The notes: generated from the sequence alone by a model not told the origin. A stretch of DNA of 64,000 nt from Rubritalea tangerina (GCF_042683245.1 NZ_JBHUJB010000035.1:124001-188000); one strand, 5' to 3'. Positions 25,889-34,818 are shown, counted from the first letter of the stretch. Translations and numbers: made by a program.

Positions 25889-27037
25889 ATGGGAACACCT
25901 ACCCCTACATCGCCTGCAGCAAAGCGTCCTGCCTTCACCATTGCGTGTGGTCTATTCGCTTGCGTCTCATTTGCGCAACTCCTCTCAGTAGGGGTCGCCA
26001 TTGCAGCACGCACAGGTGAAACGCGCGAAGTCGTGCGCTATGTCAAAGGTGACCCACTCATCGTCTCTGTCCCAACCCTTCGAGACGAAGTCTCCCCCAC
26101 CCCATCCGTCCAACCACGCAGTCTAGAGGAACTCCTCTCTGATTACGCAGAGCCCTCAGATTCGCTCCCTACCGAAAACTCCCCACCTATTGCCTCTTTC
26201 CCCCAACCCAGCCTTGCTCCCTCTACCCCAGAGACGGCTCCCACAATCGCTTCTCCCGAAGTCAAAAAACTCGTAGATGACGCCCACCATGCACATAGCA
26301 AAGGGGATATGGTCGCCGCTCTCATCAAGCTAGAAGAAGCCTCCGCCCTCGCTCCTGACGAACCCGCAGTATTCTACCGCATGGCCTTGCTATTTGAAGA
26401 TATGGGCCAATGGGAACGCGCCACGGACAACTACGAAAAACTCTTTGTCATGGGCCCAAGTATCGGCGTCTATTACGACAAAGCAGCCTTCAAGCTCTCC
26501 AACGGAATCAATGCCGAGAACCCTAAGCAGGACCTCTTCGTCATCGGCCATATCATGCGCCGCATCAGTGATGATGGCCTCAATGCTAGACTCACTATCC
26601 CCATCCGTAGTACCCCAGGGGCTGAATTCGACCCCACCCAAATTAATGTCGTCGTACACCACTACGACCTCGTCGATAAGCAACGCATCGAACCGATCCC
26701 ACCTTCTCGTGCCAATAACAAAACTGAACGCTGGCTCCACGCCCCCGTCGATTGGGCCAACGATGAAGAAATCGCTGAAGCAAGCTACACACTCCCCCCA
26801 CTCAGTGAAGCAGAAACCCACCTCTTTGGTGAGCGCAAATACTTCGGCTATGTCGCAGAACTCTACTACAAGAACGAGCTGATCGACCAGCAGGCATACC
26901 CGCGCCGTCTCCACGCCATCCACGCTCAAAAACAAAACCAGCCCGACTTCGACATTCCACTCGATTTCCCTGTGGAGGAAGCCCTCCCTAATATCAATCC
27001 CGACAACCCTCTCCTCCCGGCCCTACCACGCTACTAA
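25889..27037 (+). CDS. membrane-anchored TPR protein
   Basis: 382 residues. An N-terminal TM segment (about 15-36, FTIACGLFACVSFAQLLSVG) is followed by a Pro/Ser/Thr-rich linker (60-130) and TPR-like helices at about 130-200 (GDMVAALIKLEEASALAPDE, FYRMALLFEDMGQWERATDN). The rest is a beta-rich domain. It likely faces the periplasm. Only 7 nt separate it from the pseudokinase-FGE gene, so they form an operon with the next secreted protein. No named family is recognised beyond TPR. Confidence 0.75.
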   Translation: MGTPTPTSPAAKRPAFTIACGLFACVSFAQLLSVGVAIAARTGETREVVRYVKGDPLIVSVPTLRDEVSPTPSVQPRSLEELLSDYAEPSDSLPTENSPPIASFPQPSLAPSTPETAPTIASPEVKKLVDDAHHAHSKGDMVAALIKLEEASALAPDEPAVFYRMALLFEDMGQWERATDNYEKLFVMGPSIGVYYDKAAFKLSNGINAENPKQDLFVIGHIMRRISDDGLNARLTIPIRSTPGAEFDPTQINVVVHHYDLVDKQRIEPIPPSRANNKTERWLHAPVDWANDEEIAEASYTLPPLSEAETHLFGERKYFGYVAELYYKNELIDQQAYPRRLHAIHAQKQNQPDFDIPLDFPVEEALPNINPDNPLLPALPRY

Positions 27038-27044
27038 AGCCACC

Positions 27045-28592
27045 ATGGATCCCGAAACCCAACGACTCACTACTGGCACCCAAATCGGCGACTACCTGCT
27101 CACCGAATTAATCTACGACGGTGAAACCACTCGCACATGGAAAGCTCAACAAGTTTCCGTGAGCCGAGACGTCATCATCGATAGCCTCAATCTTGACCAG
27201 CAAAACGACGAAGCCGTCGTCTCAGCATTCCTCAGTGATGTTCGCGCTAAAGCTAGCGTGGACCACCCACTTATTGGTTCAGTATTTGAAGCCATCCGCG
27301 ACGGCCGACTCTGCTTCTACGCACGAGAAAACCTCACCGGAGCACCACTCCACGCGCTCGGCCAAGACGGCACATTCCTCAAGCCTGAAAAAATTGTCCA
27401 TATCATCCGACAAATTGCAGAAGCCAACCTCTACCTCGAAGAGCATAAAATCGCTACCCTCCCTATCCAAACCGACCAAATCTTCATATCAGAACACAGC
27501 CTCACCCGCCTGATCAACATGGCTGTGGGAGGCGAACGCGACCACAGCGTCTCGACCGCTGATAAACACACCATCGCAGTCGCCCTGAAGCTTGTCCTAG
27601 AACCTGGTCTACCAGGTTCCACGCGTACCCTCTCTCTACTCAACTACATGGCAGACCTCGAGCGTGACATCCCACTCACTTGGGAACAAATTCGCGACCT
27701 CTCAGAAGGTGTCGAACAACAACTCTCAGAACCCAGTGAAGCCGTCCCCCTCGAAAATTCCACAGTCCGCCTCAACAAACGCGACAATAGCAAAAAACTT
27801 ATCATGCTTGCTGGCATCGGAATTGGTGCCGCCATCGCCATCACCGTCGGTTCGCTCGTCATGAACCAACCTGAGAAACCCAAACACCGCCAACTCTCTG
27901 CGATGGTCGAGATCCCCGCCGGCACCTATCCCACTCATGACGGTGGCACTGCCTCACTCTCCACATTCTTCATAGATTCATACGAAGTCACTATCTCCGA
28001 GTACGCGAAATTCCTCGAAGCAATGGAAATCCTCAGCCCGCAGCAACGTTCGATCTACGAACATGAGGACCAACCAGACTCGAAACGTGACCACCTGCCA
28101 CTCAATTGGGATGAAATCTACCAAGCAGCCAAAAATGGCTCCACTTGGAATGGGATCGCCATGGACCCTAATTGCCCAGTCGTCGGTGTCGATTGGTGGG
28201 ATGCCTACGCCTATTGCCAATTCAAACGTCGCCGCCTCCCCACTCAGGAAGAATGGCAAGCAGCCCTCCACCACTCGCTCGGAGAGGATGCCACCCTCAC
28301 TCCTGCTCCCTGGGGACCAGTAGATGCATTCGATAAAGATGCCACAGGAAATGGCATCCATGGACTTGCTGGCAATGTCTCTGAATGGTGCTCAAAAATG
28401 AGCAAAGACCCCGCCTACCCTACTAAACCCAAAATGCCCATGACCCTCGGCGGCTCCTACCTCAAAAAACGAGCCTCCGCCACCACGCGTGAATGGCTCG
28501 ACCACTCAAAACTCGAACTCGACGACGCACGCAGTCTACGCCGTGCCGACCTCGGATTCCGCACAATCTCAAGTACCGCCCCCATCGAATAA
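27045..28592 (+). CDS. pseudokinase - TM - FGE/SUMF1-domain protein
   Basis: 515 residues. Residues 13-230 follow a Ser/Thr kinase fold, but the active site is gone: the VAIK Lys is Asp46, HRDxKPxN reads TLPIQTDQ (138-145) and DFG reads NMA (158-160). A TM helix spans 251-273. Residues 285-512 are an FGE-sulfatase domain (MVEIPAGTYPTHDG, VVGVDWWDAYAYC, RRLPTQEEWQAAL, GNVSEWC, LGGSYLKK, DLGFRTIS). The paired Cu-binding cysteines of true formylglycine enzymes are absent. So it is probably a non-enzymatic sensor or scaffold, with the FGE domain outside the cytosol. Confidence 0.85.
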   Translation: MDPETQRLTTGTQIGDYLLTELIYDGETTRTWKAQQVSVSRDVIIDSLNLDQQNDEAVVSAFLSDVRAKASVDHPLIGSVFEAIRDGRLCFYARENLTGAPLHALGQDGTFLKPEKIVHIIRQIAEANLYLEEHKIATLPIQTDQIFISEHSLTRLINMAVGGERDHSVSTADKHTIAVALKLVLEPGLPGSTRTLSLLNYMADLERDIPLTWEQIRDLSEGVEQQLSEPSEAVPLENSTVRLNKRDNSKKLIMLAGIGIGAAIAITVGSLVMNQPEKPKHRQLSAMVEIPAGTYPTHDGGTASLSTFFIDSYEVTISEYAKFLEAMEILSPQQRSIYEHEDQPDSKRDHLPLNWDEIYQAAKNGSTWNGIAMDPNCPVVGVDWWDAYAYCQFKRRRLPTQEEWQAALHHSLGEDATLTPAPWGPVDAFDKDATGNGIHGLAGNVSEWCSKMSKDPAYPTKPKMPMTLGGSYLKKRASATTREWLDHSKLELDDARSLRRADLGFRTISSTAPIE

Positions 28593-28612
28593 CATCTCCA
28601 ACAAACAAACTT

Positions 28613-29479
28613 ATGCGTCTTCTCCTCATCCTCACTTCACTCCTCCTCGCCCCAAACCTTTGGGCTCAAGTTAGCGTCGGCGTTAAGCCAAATCGTAAAC
28701 AATATGTGAGCTACGAACCCATCCACCTTGCCGTCACTATTGCCAACCAAACTGGTGGCCCACTCACCTTAAAAAATGCCAATGGCAATAGCTGGATCGA
28801 GTTTGTGGTCCAAAACCAAAGTAACCGCGTCATTCATAAAGTTAATAAACCCAGCTATGCTGGCACCACCATCCCCACTGCGGAACGGGTAAAATCAAAT
28901 TTCACACTCAATAACATCTACGACCTCGCCCAACCAGGCAACTACAGTGCCTACGCAGTCGTACGAACTCCTAATCAAAGTAGCTCCGAGGGCACTCGCT
29001 CAGCAACAGTCTACTTCACCGTCAACCGTGGAGTACCTTCCTGGAAAACCAAAGTAGGCGTCCCGGGAATTGCCGGCGATGAACGCGAATACCGCATCAT
29101 CAATTACTCTGGAGATGGTGCTCCGAAGATCTACATCCAAGTCCAAGATGTAAAACGCGGCCACATCCTCGCCACCTATTCCATGGGCAACGTGCTCTCA
29201 TTCCGGAAAGCCCTAAAAGCTGTCGATCGAGAAAATAACCTCCACGTCCTCTTCCTCACCACGCCCGAACTCTACTGCCACACTGTCGTGAATACCTCTG
29301 GTAAGACGATCAAACGTCGCTACCACAAGGGAGTTGGCAACACCCACCCCGCATTGCTAACTCATCAAGACGGTGCTGTCACAGTCTTTAACTCAGTCCC
29401 ATACGACCCAGCTAAAGAAATCGAAGAACGCAAAAAATTCCACCGCCTCTCTGAGGTCCCTGGCGGCTTCCAACAATAA
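28613..29479 (+). CDS. secreted hypothetical protein of the pseudokinase operon
   Basis: 288 residues from the ATG at 28613, which gives a clean signal peptide (MRLLLILTSLLLAPNLWAQ). A longer frame from 28493 would overlap the FGE gene and bury the signal, so I reject it. The mature protein begins with an Ig-like beta domain (SVGVKPNRKQYVSYEPIHLA, TIANQTGGPLTLKN), then a beta-propeller-like part. It follows the FGE gene by 20 nt. It may be the extracellular partner of the pseudokinase protein, by inference only. Confidence 0.75.
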   Translation: MRLLLILTSLLLAPNLWAQVSVGVKPNRKQYVSYEPIHLAVTIANQTGGPLTLKNANGNSWIEFVVQNQSNRVIHKVNKPSYAGTTIPTAERVKSNFTLNNIYDLAQPGNYSAYAVVRTPNQSSSEGTRSATVYFTVNRGVPSWKTKVGVPGIAGDEREYRIINYSGDGAPKIYIQVQDVKRGHILATYSMGNVLSFRKALKAVDRENNLHVLFLTTPELYCHTVVNTSGKTIKRRYHKGVGNTHPALLTHQDGAVTVFNSVPYDPAKEIEERKKFHRLSEVPGGFQQ

Positions 29480-29539
29480 TTTCTCCCAGAATTTCTTGTA
29501 TCTCTCAAGCATTGGCGCAATGCCTTCTCAACCATCACT

Positions 29540-30595
29540 ATGTCTGCAAAAGTAAATTTCAATAAAGCATCACTCGCTCACGTCTCATTGGCTAAAATTG
29601 GTAACCCACTCCGCGGGGAATCACTCAAAACCTCCAAAGACCTCTGTAAATTTGGTGAAAAAGATAAAGAAATCCTTACCCTCGCATTCCTCAAGCCATT
29701 CAAAAACCTCGAGCGCTACCAATTCCACCACACCTCCTCGCTCGACCTCCACGAAATGCATTCCTACTGTAACACTATCTTCGACCAAGAGGAACGCTTT
29801 CTCACCTACTCCCGCAAAATCGCACGCCACCTCTACGACAAAACGAAACACCCAAATATCAAATCGGGTGACCTCTGCGTCGCCTTCATCAACGACCTTC
29901 AAGTCGATGGAGAAATCTGCAGCGCTATCAGCGTCGTAAAGTCAGAAAGCCTCACCCCATTCCTCGAAATCTCCGATAATGATGGTGACCTCCAGCTCAC
30001 CACGCATAACGGCATCTACCCAGATAAAATCGATAAGGGATGCCTCATCATCAATCACAACAAAGAGGGTGGCTACCTCGTCTACACCTTCGATAAAGGT
30101 GGCGCTGACACCAACTTCTGGGTCCGTGACTTCCTCGGCGCGCGCGCCCAAAAAGATGACGAGTTCAAAACTAAAAAGTACGCCGAAATGTGCGTTGCCT
30201 TCGCCGATGAAGGACTACCAGAGGATATGCCTCAGGAAGATAAATACCGCGTTGCCAATGATGCGATGCAGTACTTCGCTGAAAAAGAAAAGTTCGACGA
30301 AAAACACTTCCAAGAAGAAGTCCTCAAGGAACCTGCCATCGTTGAGAAATTTAGCTCCTACAAAGACAACTACAAAGACGAAGACGGTGAACCCATCGCT
30401 GCCGAATTCGAAATCAATAAACAAGTTGCCAAAAAAGCAGGCTCAAAGATCAAAGCGAACCTCAAGCTCGATACCGGCGTCATCCTCAAGTTCACCCCTG
30501 ACTTCGCAGAGCGCGAAAGTGAAGTCATGGAGCGTGGCTATGACGAAAAAATGGAGATGAAGTACGTCAAGGTCTACTACCACGAAGAACTCTAA
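29540..30595 (+). CDS. nucleoid-associated protein, NdpA/YejK-like
   Basis: 351 residues, the 37-kDa nucleoid-associated protein family (PF04245). Recognisable parts are the N-terminal SLAHVSLAKIGNPLRGESLK, KKAARHLYDK-like ARHLYDKTKHPNIKSGDLCV near 92, and YLVYTFDKGGADTNFWVRDF near 175, with a charged C-terminal half. YejK binds DNA and nucleoid factors. It converges with the esterase gene (30618). There is no SD at the ATG. The assignment rests on family-level similarity. Confidence 0.75.
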   Translation: MSAKVNFNKASLAHVSLAKIGNPLRGESLKTSKDLCKFGEKDKEILTLAFLKPFKNLERYQFHHTSSLDLHEMHSYCNTIFDQEERFLTYSRKIARHLYDKTKHPNIKSGDLCVAFINDLQVDGEICSAISVVKSESLTPFLEISDNDGDLQLTTHNGIYPDKIDKGCLIINHNKEGGYLVYTFDKGGADTNFWVRDFLGARAQKDDEFKTKKYAEMCVAFADEGLPEDMPQEDKYRVANDAMQYFAEKEKFDEKHFQEEVLKEPAIVEKFSSYKDNYKDEDGEPIAAEFEINKQVAKKAGSKIKANLKLDTGVILKFTPDFAERESEVMERGYDEKMEMKYVKVYYHEEL

Positions 30596-30617
30596 AGTTC
30601 TCCTCCCCCCCGTCCAA

Positions 30618-31346
30618 TCACATATAGAGCGGCGCCATGCGCCGCCAATAATACCCCCGGTGCGCCCTCTCTTCCCACTCGTACATCCTGTGAGGCACCC
30701 CCTTCTCGTTGAGCACCTCACACATGTAATGGTTGTTCCCTAAAAAAGGGTCCTGCTTACCGCATACAAATACGATATCCATCGCTCGCAGCGCTTCTAA
30801 CCGCTCGTTGCAGTGCATGTTTTTTAGGTAATGCACAGGGGTGTTATAGTACACCGTCTCATCATAGTGCCCTTGAAATAAATCACCGAAGCCATCCGCC
30901 ACCTCGGTCAAATTATAACGCCCCGAAAAAGCACAAAGCTTCTGGAATAAATGCGGGTGCTTTAAGGCGATGTTAGCCGCAAAGAATGCCCCAAGACTAC
31001 AACCGTGAGCAATCGTACTCCCCTCCGGGTTCTTCCTCTCCATCAAAGGCAATACCTCATTAAGGATATATTCCTCATACTCGAGGTAACGCCTCATCCT
31101 CCCCTTAGGATGTGCCCAAAAACAATAAAAACTCTCACTATCTATCCCATCCACACAATATAACTGTAACTGCCCAGCTTCTATTTTCCCACGCAACGAC
31201 TCCGTGATGCGTAACTTCTCGTATTCAAAAAAACGCCCACCTCGTGTCGGAAACACTAACACTTTTGCACCTGCGTGCCCAAAGACTAACAACTCCATTT
31301 CGCGGCGTAAGCGAGGGCTCCACCATTTATGATATTCACGGTTCAT
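30618..31346 (-). CDS. esterase D-like alpha/beta hydrolase
   Basis: 242 residues, an alpha/beta hydrolase of the esterase/DUF3089-like group. The nucleophile elbow is HGCSLGAFFAANIALKHP near residue 115 (Ser in GCSLG), Asp lies in CGKQDPFLGNN near 195 and the catalytic His in ERAHRGYYW near 228. There is no signal peptide, so it is cytosolic. It ends 22 nt from the convergent NdpA-like gene and starts about 20 nt after the CE7-like gene on the same strand. Substrate unknown. Confidence 0.78.
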   Translation of the reverse strand: MNREYHKWWSPRLRREMELLVFGHAGAKVLVFPTRGGRFFEYEKLRITESLRGKIEAGQLQLYCVDGIDSESFYCFWAHPKGRMRRYLEYEEYILNEVLPLMERKNPEGSTIAHGCSLGAFFAANIALKHPHLFQKLCAFSGRYNLTEVADGFGDLFQGHYDETVYYNTPVHYLKNMHCNERLEALRAMDIVFVCGKQDPFLGNNHYMCEVLNEKGVPHRMYEWEERAHRGYYWRRMAPLYM

Positions 31347-31367
31347 CTCTCATCTCACCACGCGTTC

Positions 31368-32345
31368 TTATAAGTCGCTGAAGAAGCTACTGAGCTCTCT
31401 CAGCAATTGCTTTTCTTGCTTCTCTTGGTCTGGGTATTCCATGTGTCCTGCCTCCAAGGTGAAGAGCTCCTTCGGACCCGACAAGGCATTGAATATGGCA
31501 AATTGGCCAGCTGGCGTCACCACCGGGTCTGCCAATGCACAGGCCAGGTGCATCGGAATCTTAATGTGCTTTGCTGACTGGGCCGCATCAAACCACTGCA
31601 GAGTGTTTTCCACCAAACGTGGCTCTTTTTTATATAAGGTCTGCACGCTGGCTGCACTACCCATCGTCTTCAACTGCAACCTCAACATCTGGTGACCAAA
31701 ACTCGGCACCTTCAAATGCGCCTTCTGCACCCTATCTTCCCATGCCAAGGCCATAGCCCCAACTCCACCACCAAAACTCGTCCCCAAATACCCAATATGC
31801 CCCTCTAAATAAGGCGCCAAACGCAACATCGCGCTTACCGCCAACCACACATCCTCCACACACCCACGCAGCACATACCGCTCAGGCTTGTCGATATCAT
31901 GCCGAACATGCCACCTTGGCTCATGCGAAATCGGAGGATGAGGACTCCGCGATATCCCCCGCGCACAAGGAAACATCAAGGCCGCATTCTTAAAGGGAAA
32001 ATGATAATCTGGAGCTAAGCGCCCGCCATACCCGTGGCTAATCACAAAGCCCCTCTCAACCCGACCAGACTTCGGCAACAACGCCCACCCGCCTATCTCT
32101 ACCTTGTCGGTCGATTGATAGCGAAGATCAAACACCCTCCAGTCACCACGATCATAACCCGCATCTTTCAAACTAGGCAAAGGACTCACCTCTAACGCCT
32201 CTTCCCGCCACTCTCGCCACTTCTCAGCATAACCCGCAGGTTCAGGAGGCACCCTAACTGATAGCAAATCCTCCAGCTCATACCGATGCCTCGGGCGTAT
32301 TCTCTTCGCTGACTTTTCTATTTCCATCACTCCTGCTAACAGCAT
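31368..32345 (-). CDS. CE7-like acetylxylan esterase/cephalosporin-C deacetylase family
   Basis: 325 residues. The CE7/AXE1 fold is shown by RGFVISHGYGGRL near 110 (oxyanion region), the nucleophile motif YLGTSFGGGVGAMALAW near 200, the Asp in ACALADPVVTPAGQF near 275 and His in LEAGHMEYPDQE near 302. Members deacetylate xylo-oligosaccharides or other small acetyl esters in the cytosol. A second ATG at 32327 is an alternative start that removes the hydrophobic MLLAGV. The two hydrolase genes are probably co-transcribed. Confidence 0.78.
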   Translation of the reverse strand: MLLAGVMEIEKSAKRIRPRHRYELEDLLSVRVPPEPAGYAEKWREWREEALEVSPLPSLKDAGYDRGDWRVFDLRYQSTDKVEIGGWALLPKSGRVERGFVISHGYGGRLAPDYHFPFKNAALMFPCARGISRSPHPPISHEPRWHVRHDIDKPERYVLRGCVEDVWLAVSAMLRLAPYLEGHIGYLGTSFGGGVGAMALAWEDRVQKAHLKVPSFGHQMLRLQLKTMGSAASVQTLYKKEPRLVENTLQWFDAAQSAKHIKIPMHLACALADPVVTPAGQFAIFNALSGPKELFTLEAGHMEYPDQEKQEKQLLRELSSFFSDL

Positions 32346-32422
32346 CAGAGCCCCTCACTCCCGCATTGTCGAGTCACGGTTCCGACAAAAGACCAATGCT
32401 CACCTCTTTCGCCGACGCCACA

Positions 32423-32545
32423 TTAAGGATACTTCCAATGATCAGCATAGCGACTAACTGAAGTTTCAAAAATCACTGCCCCTGAGGCAGGAGAAAAGAG
32501 GGACAGCGCGATCACTGCCCCCAGTTGGGAGGGTTTTAGTTTCAT
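32423..32545 (-). CDS. short secreted peptide or remnant, 40 residues
   Basis: ATG at 32545, TAA at 32423-32425. The product begins MKLKPSQLGAVIALSLFSPA, a typical signal peptide, then SGAVIFETSVSRYADHWKYP and stops. An AAGGA lies 9 nt ahead of the start, one of the few SD-like sites in this window. It follows the SASA-like gene by 5 nt. The mature part is only about 18 residues, so it may be a truncated secreted protein, perhaps of a PEP-CTERM or LamG type, or a true short peptide. Confidence 0.5.
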   Translation of the reverse strand: MKLKPSQLGAVIALSLFSPASGAVIFETSVSRYADHWKYP

Positions 32546-32550
32546 GAGGA

Positions 32551-33273
32551 TTATTCCTTCTTTGCTTCAGAGCTGCCTAAGAACTTCATGGCAATCTCCG
32601 CATACGTATCACCTAGAGCCTCAAGCCCTTTCTTATCAAATTGTAGCTTGTTCGTTTTACCGTTGTAATCGTCCGTACTCACCAGAACCCACCCCTTATT
32701 ATCCTTCACTAACTTCTCCTGTGCTTTGCGCACTTTTTGCCAGTCGGGGTACTTCTTGTTCTCTATGCCATAATCACTCAGACGTGTAATCACGACATGG
32801 ATCTTCCCTAATCCCAAATCCTCTTCAAATTGCTTGATGAAGCGCTTAAAGCTCGCCTCATATTGATCCCCCCATCCTTTCTGCGCATCTGTCTCGCCCA
32901 CCATCCAATAGAGAATGACTGTGTCGCATTCTTTCTTCCGTGCCGCTTGCTTAGCATTCTCCAGAAGACGCTTGTAGTCCTTGGTCTTCTTCACTTTATA
33001 ATCTGGCCCTAACTTCTTCTTCGCCTTACCCTCGCTGTCCCTCCATCCCTCATCCAGATCATGCATCGACATCGTCCGACGCGCTTCCCGCACCCATAAA
33101 AGCTCTGACTTACGCAGCTCCTTATCCTTTTTTAACACCGGCAACACCGTCCGCTCTGGACGCACTGACTCCATGTTATTCTCTCCCACAAAAATCATCA
33201 AATGGCGCTTGCGGGGAGCTGCCGACACGACGACGGCCAAACCAAGAAGTAGGGTGCATATCAATCTTTTCAT
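32551..33273 (-). CDS. SASA/CE6-like secreted protein lacking catalytic Ser and His
   Basis: 240 residues from the ATG at 33273; a TTG at 33282 would add three. A signal peptide (MKRLICTLLLGLAVVVSAA) leads to an SGNH/sialate-O-acetylesterase-like domain: LMIFVGENNMES replaces the expected GQSNM, LYWMVGETDAQKG keeps the GExD block near 130, and NKLQFDKKGLEALGDTYAEIA near 215 has Gln where the catalytic His (HF) should be. Thus the nucleophile and base are both lost. The fold suggests carbohydrate binding or a new activity. It is followed by a 40-residue reading frame. Confidence 0.72.
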   Translation of the reverse strand: MKRLICTLLLGLAVVVSAAPRKRHLMIFVGENNMESVRPERTVLPVLKKDKELRKSELLWVREARRTMSMHDLDEGWRDSEGKAKKKLGPDYKVKKTKDYKRLLENAKQAARKKECDTVILYWMVGETDAQKGWGDQYEASFKRFIKQFEEDLGLGKIHVVITRLSDYGIENKKYPDWQKVRKAQEKLVKDNKGWVLVSTDDYNGKTNKLQFDKKGLEALGDTYAEIAMKFLGSSEAKKE

Positions 33274-33452
33274 ATATCTCAAATTATAAGAATCGCCTGT
33301 AGCTTATACTGAAATCTCATAATCCCCAACCCTATTTTTGTTAGCCACCCCCAGCGCCACACCTCAGCCACCTCACAAGTGAATCTGGCCCGTTGAAAAG
33401 ACCAGTATGCAGGACTTTCAGCAGCCACCTCACCTACGCTATCAATGTGCTA

Positions 33453-33926
33453 ATGACTATTACCAGCTTACAGGAGTGTGTCCAACAAGCGCATCTGACC
33501 AAACCCATGCAGATGGCAATCGATTTTCTCAAGACCCTCGACCCCTCAAATCCCCCCGCAGAAGGTAAAATTGATATCGACGGCGACACCGTCTTCGCAT
33601 TCTCCCAACGCTATGACACCAAGGAAGCGGAAGATGTTCTCTACGAAGCCCACCGTGATTACCTCGACATCCAATACCTCGTCTCAGGTTCAGAACGCAT
33701 GGGCTGGACTCCTATCGACCAACTCGACGTCACACAAGCATACGACCAGGAAGATGACTTCCTCCTCGGTAAGCCCAAAGCTGAGCACGCCCACACACCC
33801 TTCACCGCCGGCCAGGTCATGATCCTGCACCCCAGTGACGCCCACGCGCCAGGCATTAACCTCAATGGACAATCTCAAGAAGTACGTAAGATCGTACTCA
33901 AGGTTGCCATTGGCCCTGTCGCATAG
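33453..33926 (+). CDS. YhcH/YjgK/YiaL (NanQ-type) family protein
   Basis: 157 residues from the ATG at 33453; an in-frame start at 33393 adds 20 residues with no family counterpart, so I chose the shorter. Family blocks are FAFSQRYDTKEAEDVLYEAH near 48, YLDIQYLVSGSERMGWTP near 71, GQVMILHPSDAHAPGI near 126 and VRKIVLKVAIG at the end. It has the cupin-like DUF386 fold. E. coli NanQ (YhcH) acts in sialic acid use as an anomerase. A sialidase is 12 kb away on the same strand, but there is no nan operon here. Confidence 0.82.
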   Translation: MTITSLQECVQQAHLTKPMQMAIDFLKTLDPSNPPAEGKIDIDGDTVFAFSQRYDTKEAEDVLYEAHRDYLDIQYLVSGSERMGWTPIDQLDVTQAYDQEDDFLLGKPKAEHAHTPFTAGQVMILHPSDAHAPGINLNGQSQEVRKIVLKVAIGPVA

Positions 33927-33973
33927 CTTTTCGCTTTACACCCCACACCGGGCTAGTTGATAGTAAGCACTCT

Positions 33974-34747
33974 ATGAAGTTCGCTCGTATTCTCCCTACC
34001 TCGATTTTTCTTCTGACAGCTACCAGCATGAGCGTCTCGGCAGCGCTTGTTGCCCACTACACCATGGATGATGGTGGCAATCTTGGAGCCAACTCAGGCT
34101 CCGCCACGATCAACTGGAATAGCCAGTCAGGTGCTACAGGCATCAGCCCCGGAAAGCTCGGCAATGCTGGTGCCTTTGTCGCTGGTAGCTCGTCCTTCTG
34201 GAGTAACCAATTTGCCAGCGCAAACACAGACGTCTCGAACTTCTCCCTCTCCATGCACGTGCGCACCACCACCACAGCAAACTGGGATGACTTCGTCTCC
34301 ATCGGCATCGGCAATAATTCCTTTGTGCTCGAAAAAAATGGCAGCAATGGAGTCTCACTCTTTAACATCGGCAACGTCGGCGGCGTCGCCTCCGGAGGAA
34401 TCGCTAGCTCGATCATTGTCAATGACGGCGCATGGCACCATATCGGGATGGTCAGTAATGGCTCCACCATCGAACTCTTCATGGACGGCGTCTCACAGGG
34501 CTCCGTCGCCTATACCGGCACAGGTACCCTATCCTCTTTCCAGCTCGCTTCTCGTTTTGGCGATGGCGCCCGCGCTATCACCACAGATATAGACGATGTC
34601 GCAGTCTATGACACAGCCCTCAGTGCCGGTCAAATGCAGTGGTTATCCAGCAATGTGGCTACCACAACCCCTGTACCTGAGCCTAGCTCCAGCCTCCTCA
34701 TCGCACTCTCTGCACTCGGCCTCACACTACGCCGCAAGCGTGCTTGA
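33974..34747 (+). CDS. PEP-CTERM protein with LamG-like domain
   Basis: 257 residues. Signal peptide MKFARILPTSIFLLTATSMS, then a LamG/ConA-like jelly roll (ALVAHYTMDDGGNLGANSG, NFSLSMHVRTTTTANWDDFV, DGAWHHIGMVSNGSTIELFMDG). The C-terminus is VPEPSSSLLIALSALGLTL with the basic LRRKRA, the PEP-CTERM sorting signal read by an EpsH/exosortase system. The protein is likely exported and anchored or processed by exosortase, which is not in this window. It lacks the promoter-like block found at 34819 and 36960. Confidence 0.87.
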   Translation: MKFARILPTSIFLLTATSMSVSAALVAHYTMDDGGNLGANSGSATINWNSQSGATGISPGKLGNAGAFVAGSSSFWSNQFASANTDVSNFSLSMHVRTTTTANWDDFVSIGIGNNSFVLEKNGSNGVSLFNIGNVGGVASGGIASSIIVNDGAWHHIGMVSNGSTIELFMDGVSQGSVAYTGTGTLSSFQLASRFGDGARAITTDIDDVAVYDTALSAGQMQWLSSNVATTTPVPEPSSSLLIALSALGLTLRRKRA

Positions 34748-34818
34748 CCTCACCCCAGCCAAATGGGCACCGTGCCGCGTCGCCCATGCCCCCCCTCTAA
34801 GCTTTTTTAGAAAAAAAA

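Noticed and set aside
28493..28612. Earlier start of the secreted protein after the FGE gene
   Set aside because: It would bury the signal peptide and overlap the FGE gene by about 100 nt. The ATG at 28613 gives a clean signal peptide.
33393..33452. Earlier start of the YhcH-like gene
   Set aside because: The extra 20 residues have no counterpart in the family and no signal-peptide logic; the ATG at 33453 fits family length.
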